Program-made: the position numbers and the translations under genes
The notes under the pieces: model-generated
What the model was told of the DNA's origin: nothing
Database searches by the model: none
What the model saw: the letters and a program-made list of their open reading frames with translations, nothing else
From: Yersinia proxima
Lineage (GTDB): Bacteria; Pseudomonadota; Gammaproteobacteria; Enterobacterales; Enterobacteriaceae
Length of the DNA stretch: 64,000 nt
Direction: 5' to 3'
NCBI RefSeq assembly: GCF_902170785.1
Contig: NZ_CABHYG010000022.1
Span: 1 to 64,000, forward strand
In this document: piece after piece, positions 58,459 through 64,000 of the stretch
How the letters are laid out: each line of letters opens with the position of its first letter
Numbering within the stretch: the first letter of the stretch is position 1

Positions 58459-58512
58459 TTAAAACTCAGCGTAATCTTAATAACCAAAAATGGATCTTAC
58501 CAAAAAAATAAG

Positions 58513-58540
58513 TTGGTCAGGTTAATTTGCTACTGACCAA
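58513..58540 (+). promoter_or_regulatory. Inverted repeat in the MFS gene leader
   Basis: TTGGTCAG and CTGACCAA, perfect 8-bp arms with 12 bases between, end four bases before the AGGAGG ribosome site (58544-58549). It could be an operator or an mRNA hairpin that affects translation. Confidence 0.45.
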
Positions 58541-58555
58541 CACCAGGAGGCTGGG

Positions 58556-59863
58556 ATGAGTGTTGAGATTAATCAATCCGCTAAAGTTGTCGGGCGACGG
58601 AAAATAAAATCATTGCGCTGGTGGATGCTGGCGCTATTTCTACTCGGGGTCACTGTTAACTATATTACCCGTAACTCACTGGGCATTTTAGCCCCGGAGT
58701 TAAAAACCAGCCTGAATATGACCACTGAGCAATATTCATGGATAGTGGCATCATTCCAGTTGGCTTACACCGTATTTCAGCCGCTTTGTGGCTGGTTAAT
58801 TGATGTTATTGGTTTAAAAATGGGGTTTCTGATTTGCGCCAGTGTTTGGGCCGTGGTGTGCATGATGCACGCCGGAGCAGGCACCTGGTTCCAATTAGCC
58901 GTATTGCGCTTCTTTATGGGCAGTGCCGAAGCTGCGGCCACACCGGCCAACGCCAAAGCGATTTCTGACTGGTTCCCAAAAAAGGAGCGCCCTATTGCGG
59001 CGGGCTGGGCTGGCGTGGGCTTCTCCATTGGCGCGATGTTAGCACCACCCATTATCGTGCTGGCTCATGTGGCACTCGGCTGGCAAGGCGCATTTCTCTT
59101 CTCCGGTGCCTTAGCCATGGTTTGGGTGCTGTTATGGTGGCGCTTTTACCATTCACCGGATACTCACCCCAATCTGAGTAAAGAAGAGTTTGAACTGATT
59201 CATCAGGATAATGAGCCAGTATTGCCACGACTGCCATTCCTTAAATCGTTAGCTATCCTTAGCAAAAATAAGAAATTTTACGGCATTGCTATTCCCGCAT
59301 TTCTGGCAGAACCCGCCTGGGCCGTGTTTAGCTTCTGGGTTCCGCTGTATTTGGCGACCGAGCGCGGTATGGACTTAAAACAAATCGCCATGTTTGCCTG
59401 GTTGCCTTTCCTCGCGGCAGATATCGGCAGTGTTGCCAGCGGCTACTTAACCAAACTCTATCAAAAATGGTTCGGTTGCAGCCGCATTAACTCGGTGGTC
59501 GCCAGTTCAGTCACCGGTGCCTTTATGATGGTTTCACTGGCCTTTGTGGCCATCACTAAAGACCCGTATCTGGCGATTGCATTGATCTCTATTGGCGGCT
59601 TTGGTCATCAGGTTATCTCCTGCATGCTCAGTGCATTAGTCGTTGAATCTTTTGATAAAAACCAGGTTGCTACTGTCAACGGGCTACGAGGTTCTTCAGC
59701 CTGGATAGCCAGTTTCCTGTTTACTTTATTGATTGGCGCTGTGTCCGACACCATCGGCTTCAACCCACTATTTATCGCCATGGGCTTCTTCGATTTGATT
59801 GGTGCCGTGTTCCTGGTTTCCCTGTTTGCTGAGCGCCGCAATAAAAATCAACCGGCCGCCTGA
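58556..59863 (+). CDS. MFS sugar/anion transporter (ACS family, ExuT-like)
   Basis: A 435-residue transporter with about twelve membrane helices. It resembles the anion:cation symporter group (hexuronate transporter ExuT) in the N-terminal RWWMLALFLLGVTVNYITRNSLGILAPEL and in AAATPANAKAISDWFPKKER. The AGGAGG ribosome site is strong. It is 26 bp upstream of the GH31 gene and likely cotranscribed. Substrate is inferred to be an alpha-linked oligosaccharide or acidic glycoside, cleaved by the GH31 enzyme. Confidence 0.88.
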   Translation: MSVEINQSAKVVGRRKIKSLRWWMLALFLLGVTVNYITRNSLGILAPELKTSLNMTTEQYSWIVASFQLAYTVFQPLCGWLIDVIGLKMGFLICASVWAVVCMMHAGAGTWFQLAVLRFFMGSAEAAATPANAKAISDWFPKKERPIAAGWAGVGFSIGAMLAPPIIVLAHVALGWQGAFLFSGALAMVWVLLWWRFYHSPDTHPNLSKEEFELIHQDNEPVLPRLPFLKSLAILSKNKKFYGIAIPAFLAEPAWAVFSFWVPLYLATERGMDLKQIAMFAWLPFLAADIGSVASGYLTKLYQKWFGCSRINSVVASSVTGAFMMVSLAFVAITKDPYLAIALISIGGFGHQVISCMLSALVVESFDKNQVATVNGLRGSSAWIASFLFTLLIGAVSDTIGFNPLFIAMGFFDLIGAVFLVSLFAERRNKNQPAA

Positions 59864-59889
59864 TGTATTCCTTTAAGAGATGAGCTGTA

Positions 59890-62265
59890 ATGAAAACATT
59901 AAAAAACTGGTTGTTAATCAATGAATACCCCGACCATCTGGAACTGCTGGTCGATGACCGTCATATATTTTGTCTGTATGTGTTAGAACCAAGCCTCTGC
60001 CGGGTGCTGATTAAACGCAATGGCGAACTGGCACTGAATCGCACCTGGAGCATAGCACCAGAGGGTGACGTTCCGTGGTCAGGGCGTGATCGCCTGAGCT
60101 TAGCGGGCTTTTCTGTGCCGGGCTATCAGTTGGAGCACCATGAAGAGAAGTTAATGGTGACCACTGACTGTTTGCGCATCACCATTCATCAACCGTTGTA
60201 CTTGGAATGGGAATATAAAAATCAGCACGGTGAATGGCAGCCACTGGCGGCAGACAGGCCAACCAGCGCTTATCTTCTCAGCCCGCAGGGAGAAGCGATT
60301 GCTCACTATCAGCGCCGCTATCCCAATGAGCAGTATTATGGGCTGGGTGAGAAAGCTGGCGATCTTAACCGCGCGGGTCGCCGTTTTGAAATGCGCAATC
60401 TGGATGCGATGGGCTATAACGCCGCCAGTACTGATCCGCTCTACAAGCACATTCCTTTCACTATCACCCGTCGTGATGATGTTAGCTTTGGTCTGTTTTA
60501 TGACAATCTCAGCAGTTGCTGGTTGGACTTAGGTAACGAGATTGATAACTACCATCTGGCCTATCGGCGTTATCAGGCCGAAGCTGGCGACCTTGATTAC
60601 TATATGTTTCTCGGCCCGAAAGTGCTGGATGTAACGAAAGCCTTTGTGCGCCTGACCGGTAAAACGCAATTTGGCCCCAAATGGAGCCTCGGCTACAGTG
60701 GCTCCACCATGCATTACACCGATGCCCCCGATGCTCAGGTGCAGTTACAAAAGTTCATTACTTTATGTCAGCAGCATGATATTCCGTGTGACTCATTCCA
60801 GCTTTCGTCCGGCTATACCTCCATCAACAATAAGCGCTATGTGTTTAACTGGAATGACGAAAAAGTGCCGCAGCCAAAGGTAATGAGCCAGGCATTCCTG
60901 CAAGCCGGTATCAAATTAGCCGCGAATATCAAACCTTGTTTATTGCAAGATCACCCAAAATATCAAGAGGTTGCCGAGCGAGGACTCTTTATTCGCGATG
61001 GTGAAAGTGGGCTGCCTGAGCGCTCGTCATTTTGGGATGACGAAGGCTCTCACCTTGATTTTACTAACCCAGAAACCGTGGATTGGTGGCAGGAAAATGT
61101 CACTAAACAACTGTTAGAACTGGGAATTGGTTCAACCTGGAATGACAATAACGAATACGAAGTGTGGGATGGCGAAGCGCAATGCAATGGATTCGGTGAA
61201 GCTATTGCCATCAAACACATCAGACCGGTGATGCCTTTGCTGATGATGCGCGCCTCAATGGAGGCTCAACAGACATTTGCACCAGAAATGCGTCCATATC
61301 TGATATCACGCTCTGGTTGTGCCGGAATGCAGCGTTACGCCCAAACCTGGAGTGGCGATAACCGCACCAGTTGGCAAACCCTGCGCTATAACATCCGCAT
61401 GGGGCTGGGTATGAGTCTGTCCGGGCTCTATAACCTCGGTCACGATGTGGGTGGTTTTTCCGGCGATAAACCAGAAGCAGAATTATTTATTCGCTGGGTA
61501 CAAAACGGCGTAATGCATCCACGGTTTACCATTCACTCATGGAATGACGATAACACCGTCAATGAGCCATGGATGTACCCCGCTGCCACACCAATGATTC
61601 GCGATGCAATGGTATTGCGCTATCGACTATTACCTTATTTTTACACCTTGCAATGGCAAGCGACCCATGATGATGAGCCGATGTTACGCCCAACTTTCCT
61701 CGATCATGAGCACGATAGCTGCACATTTAAGGAAAATGACGATTTTATGTTGGGTCGTGATTTGCTGGTCGCCAGTGTGGTGGAACCGGGCCAGCGCCAA
61801 CGTCAGGTCTATCTGCCGGATAATCATGTGGGTTGGTACTGTTTCCATACCGGCCAATGGTATAGCGGCGGGCAAACCATTGTTTTAGATGCGCCCCTCG
61901 AGCGCCTGCCTCTGTTGGTGCGCGCCGGTGCGGCACTGCCGCTGTCTCGACGTATTGCTTTCGTGAATGCCGAGCAAGATACCCAACGTGAACTGGCGCT
62001 TTATCCCACCAAAGGGGGCGGCCAATCCAGTGGGATGCTGTTTGAAGATGATGGTGAGAGCCACCGTTGGCAGCAAGGGGCAGCATTGTGGTTGAGCTGG
62101 CAAGTGACGACCGATAATCACCGCATTGATATCACTTTTGAACGCACGGGGAGCTATCAACCCGCCTGGCATGAACTGACCATTAACCTGCCAGAACATG
62201 AACATCGTGAGTTGTACATCAATGGCATTGCCAGCCGTCAATTGCAATTAAATCAGCTCAACTAG
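59890..62265 (+). CDS. Glycoside hydrolase family 31 enzyme (alpha-glucosidase/xylosidase type)
   Basis: A 791-residue cytoplasmic retaining glycosidase with no signal peptide. An N-terminal beta-sandwich (residues about 1-240) precedes the TIM barrel. The nucleophile Asp419 is in STWNDNNEYE and the acid/base Asp490 in WSGDNRTSW; LYNLGHDVGGFSG and HPRFTIHSWN are other GH31 signatures. C-terminal beta domains follow. The neighbouring ACS-type transporter hints at an acidic sugar such as a uronide or sulfoglycoside; the Arg and Lys that bind sulfoquinovose were not identifiable, so that remains only a possibility. Confidence 0.93.
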   Translation: MKTLKNWLLINEYPDHLELLVDDRHIFCLYVLEPSLCRVLIKRNGELALNRTWSIAPEGDVPWSGRDRLSLAGFSVPGYQLEHHEEKLMVTTDCLRITIHQPLYLEWEYKNQHGEWQPLAADRPTSAYLLSPQGEAIAHYQRRYPNEQYYGLGEKAGDLNRAGRRFEMRNLDAMGYNAASTDPLYKHIPFTITRRDDVSFGLFYDNLSSCWLDLGNEIDNYHLAYRRYQAEAGDLDYYMFLGPKVLDVTKAFVRLTGKTQFGPKWSLGYSGSTMHYTDAPDAQVQLQKFITLCQQHDIPCDSFQLSSGYTSINNKRYVFNWNDEKVPQPKVMSQAFLQAGIKLAANIKPCLLQDHPKYQEVAERGLFIRDGESGLPERSSFWDDEGSHLDFTNPETVDWWQENVTKQLLELGIGSTWNDNNEYEVWDGEAQCNGFGEAIAIKHIRPVMPLLMMRASMEAQQTFAPEMRPYLISRSGCAGMQRYAQTWSGDNRTSWQTLRYNIRMGLGMSLSGLYNLGHDVGGFSGDKPEAELFIRWVQNGVMHPRFTIHSWNDDNTVNEPWMYPAATPMIRDAMVLRYRLLPYFYTLQWQATHDDEPMLRPTFLDHEHDSCTFKENDDFMLGRDLLVASVVEPGQRQRQVYLPDNHVGWYCFHTGQWYSGGQTIVLDAPLERLPLLVRAGAALPLSRRIAFVNAEQDTQRELALYPTKGGGQSSGMLFEDDGESHRWQQGAALWLSWQVTTDNHRIDITFERTGSYQPAWHELTINLPEHEHRELYINGIASRQLQLNQLN

Positions 62266-62293
62266 TGCATTGATTGGTAGGGAAATACAGTAG

Positions 62294-62314
62294 CGGGTTC
62301 TATTTCAGAACCCG
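62294..62314 (+). terminator. Terminator after the GH31 gene
   Basis: Perfect 8-bp stem CGGGTTCT/AGAACCCG with a 5-base loop, 28 bases past the stop, followed by TTTATTTC. Confidence 0.8.
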
Positions 62315-62342
62315 TTTATTTCTCACATCAATCACTAATTGA

Positions 62343-62765
62343 TTAGCGTAAGAGTTTTAATGCACCCGTCAATGAACGCACCCACTTCTCCGGCCCAACC
62401 AATCCCAAACCGTCCAATTGCTCATCAGCTAGCGAACGTAATGGAAATGCCGCTTCGTAATCTTGAAAACTGTGCATCGAGCGCGCAAATGCAGGAAAAG
62501 GCACAATCGCCCGCTCATGAGTGGCCGCTAAAGCCTTCAGCAAGACATCCCTCATCTGCGTAGTATTTGCCTGCAAAATAGGTACTGGCAATTTTGAGCT
62601 AACATCAATTTCTTGCCCCGCTAAATCGGATAATGCCGTCCCTGCCAATTGCGGAAATTTTGCCGCCAGACCAATCCCCACCGCACTGGTGGTATTAGCA
62701 ATCAAGCCAACCGGAAGTTCAGGATTAACAATAATTGCGATACGTATTTGTTCTGCCATAGCCAT
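62343..62765 (-). CDS. DUF2000 family protein
   Basis: A 140-residue soluble protein with the DUF2000 pattern: IAIIVNPELPVGLIANTTSAVGIGLAA at the start, PVPILQANTTQMRDVL in the middle and GLVGPEKWVRSLTGALKLL at the end. The family resembles peptidyl-tRNA hydrolase-2 folds, but no activity is established. It is divergent from an AsnC-type regulator, which probably controls it. Confidence 0.85.
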   Translation of the reverse strand: MAMAEQIRIAIIVNPELPVGLIANTTSAVGIGLAAKFPQLAGTALSDLAGQEIDVSSKLPVPILQANTTQMRDVLLKALAATHERAIVPFPAFARSMHSFQDYEAAFPLRSLADEQLDGLGLVGPEKWVRSLTGALKLLR

Positions 62766-62892
62766 GCCCTTTCGCCAATAATGATGTGCAAAAGATCATA
62801 TCTCTCCCGTGTGGGTAAGTGCTTTCTTTTATCAGCTTCATTCAGCTAATATCGGTAAAACATACCCAAACAAAATAATAATCAGGTAGAAA

Positions 62893-63363
62893 ATGCCATC
62901 ATCATTAATAACATCGGCAGATATCAAAATTCTCAAGCAATTACAGCACGCTGGCCGGATGACTAACCAAGAGTTGGCCGATAAAGTGGGGATGGCAACT
63001 TCTCCGTGTTGGCGGCGGGTGAAGCAACTTGAAGAAAGCGGCATTATTACCGGCTATCAGGCCAATATTGATCGCCGGAAAATAGGTTTGGGGATTTTAG
63101 CCTTTATTCGGGTGAAAATTGACAGCCACAGTGAGGAAGAAGCGAAGTTGTTTGAAATGCAGGTTGGGGCGCTAAAACCGGTGATCGCTTGCTATGCCGT
63201 CGCAGGGGATGCCGACTTCCTGCTACAAGTGGTTGCCGAAGACCTCGACAGTTTCTCCACCTTCGCGATGTCGGTTATCCGCCGACTTTCGGGGATTAAA
63301 GAGATGCAAACAACATTCGTCCTGCGCGAAGTAAAACCGCTGGATCATTTGCCGCTGGAATAA
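62893..63363 (+). CDS. Lrp/AsnC-family transcriptional regulator
   Basis: A 156-residue regulator: helix-turn-helix near residues 10-50 (ILKQLQHAGRMTNQELADKVGMATSPCWRRVKQLE) and a C-terminal RAM domain (GILAFIRVKI, VAGDADFLLQVVAEDLDSF). Such proteins sense amino acids. Divergent from the DUF2000 gene with a 127-bp shared promoter region. Confidence 0.93.
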   Translation: MPSSLITSADIKILKQLQHAGRMTNQELADKVGMATSPCWRRVKQLEESGIITGYQANIDRRKIGLGILAFIRVKIDSHSEEEAKLFEMQVGALKPVIACYAVAGDADFLLQVVAEDLDSFSTFAMSVIRRLSGIKEMQTTFVLREVKPLDHLPLE

Positions 63364-63412
63364 ATCACACTAAAAGGTGCCAACCGATGCTTTTTATTTG
63401 CTCGCCAGATAT

Positions 63413-64000
63413 CTACGCAGCCAGCACCCTGTTGCGCCCTGACGCTTTGGCGCGATAGAGCGCCTCATCCATGCGTTTAAACAAACTATCAGTGTCTTCA
63501 CCCACCTGATGTTGCGCGACCCCGATGCTAACCGTAAGCTGTGGCAAGTTAGGTTGGCAGATCATCTGAATGGTTTCTCTAATAGATTCAGCCAATTGTA
63601 ACGCGCCCTCAAGATTGGTTAACGGCAGAAGGATCGCAAATTCCTCCCCTCCCCAACGGAAAACAATGTCACACTCACGGATGATGGATTCCAGTGTTCT
63701 CGCCAGGAATATCAGGACTTCATCCCCCTTATGGTGCCCCAGTTGGTCATTAATATTTTTGAAATGATCGACATCCAATAGAATCAAACTGAAGTTCTGA
63801 CCATAACGTTGACTTTGGGCATGAGCATGCTCAACCAAAGGAAAAAACTGACGACGATTACCCAAGTCTGTCAGTGGGTCTTTCAAAGCAGCATGTTCTA
63901 ATGCCTGTTCAAGCCGCTTTTGTTCAGTAATGTCATGGATAATACAAAGCATCAATCTTATGCCATCTAACTCAACTGGCCCGGCATAGGTTTGGACGTG
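63413..64000 (-). CDS. Diguanylate cyclase (GGDEF protein), partial
   Basis: C-terminal part of a cyclic-di-GMP synthase. The frame stays open to the window edge, so the gene is incomplete at its 5' end; the first TTG at 63955 is not a likely start. Residues before the GGDEF domain (YAGPVELDGIRLMLCIIHDITEQKR) are the end of a PAS sensor. The active-site loop is RWGGEEFAILLP (GGEEF), and the inhibitory site RECD is five residues upstream, so product inhibition is expected. The predicted upstream sensory or membrane portion lies outside the window. Confidence 0.9.
   Translation of the reverse strand, partial: HVQTYAGPVELDGIRLMLCIIHDITEQKRLEQALEHAALKDPLTDLGNRRQFFPLVEHAHAQSQRYGQNFSLILLDVDHFKNINDQLGHHKGDEVLIFLARTLESIIRECDIVFRWGGEEFAILLPLTNLEGALQLAESIRETIQMICQPNLPQLTVSIGVAQHQVGEDTDSLFKRMDEALYRAKASGRNRVLAA

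Overview
The window is chromosomal DNA from an enterobacterium of the genus Yersinia. The evidence is the order of conserved genes (amiC-argA-recD-recB-ptrA-recC-ppd cluster-thyA-lgt-ptsP-rppH-mutH, then tas-lplT-aas-galR-lysA-lysR), protein sequences close to but clearly distinct from E. coli, and ERIC-type intergenic repeats. Species cannot be fixed from the sequence alone; Y. enterocolitica or a close relative is the best guess.

Positions 1-35300 are core genome: peptidoglycan hydrolase AmiC, ArgA behind two ARG boxes, the RecBCD/PtrA recombination block with 4-base ATGA overlaps, four type IV pilin-like minor pseudopilins, thymidylate synthase, lipoprotein diacylglyceryl transferase, PTS-Ntr enzyme I, RppH, MutH, a TerC protein, Tas, the LplT/Aas lysophospholipid recycling pair, a BisC-type molybdoenzyme, GalR and LysA/LysR. 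Two non-coding elements stand out. The rppH-mutH gap carries clustered DnaA boxes where E. coli has DARS2. The aas-bisC gap encodes one OmrA/OmrB-type small RNA on the minus strand.

Positions 35300-41100 are accessory but of normal composition: an MFS exporter, a LysR regulator divergent from a metallo-beta-lactamase-fold protein with a degenerate metal site, a DsbA-family protein and a chemotaxis receptor.

Positions 41170-53430 are visibly AT-rich and look horizontally acquired. They hold a compact type II secretion operon, gspC-D-E-F-G-I-J-K-L-M, read right to left and headed by a small soluble winged-helix regulator. Downstream on the same strand is a membrane-anchored ToxR/PsaE-like regulator overlapping a small membrane protein, resembling PsaE/PsaF or ToxR/ToxS pairs. 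The operon lacks gspH, gspN, gspO and a pilotin gene, and its GspC has no PDZ domain. The AT-rich flanks contain a long inverted repeat that could be a miniature mobile element. This island is the most unusual part of the window.

Positions 53430-64000 return to typical composition: a Tat-exported beta-carbonic anhydrase, an HxlR/SDR divergent pair, cbpA-cbpM, a LacI-regulated sugar cluster (LacI repressor, MFS transporter, GH31 glycosidase) with a perfect CRP site and two TGAAAA-N2-TTTTCA palindromes, a DUF2000/AsnC divergent pair, and a diguanylate cyclase cut by the window edge.
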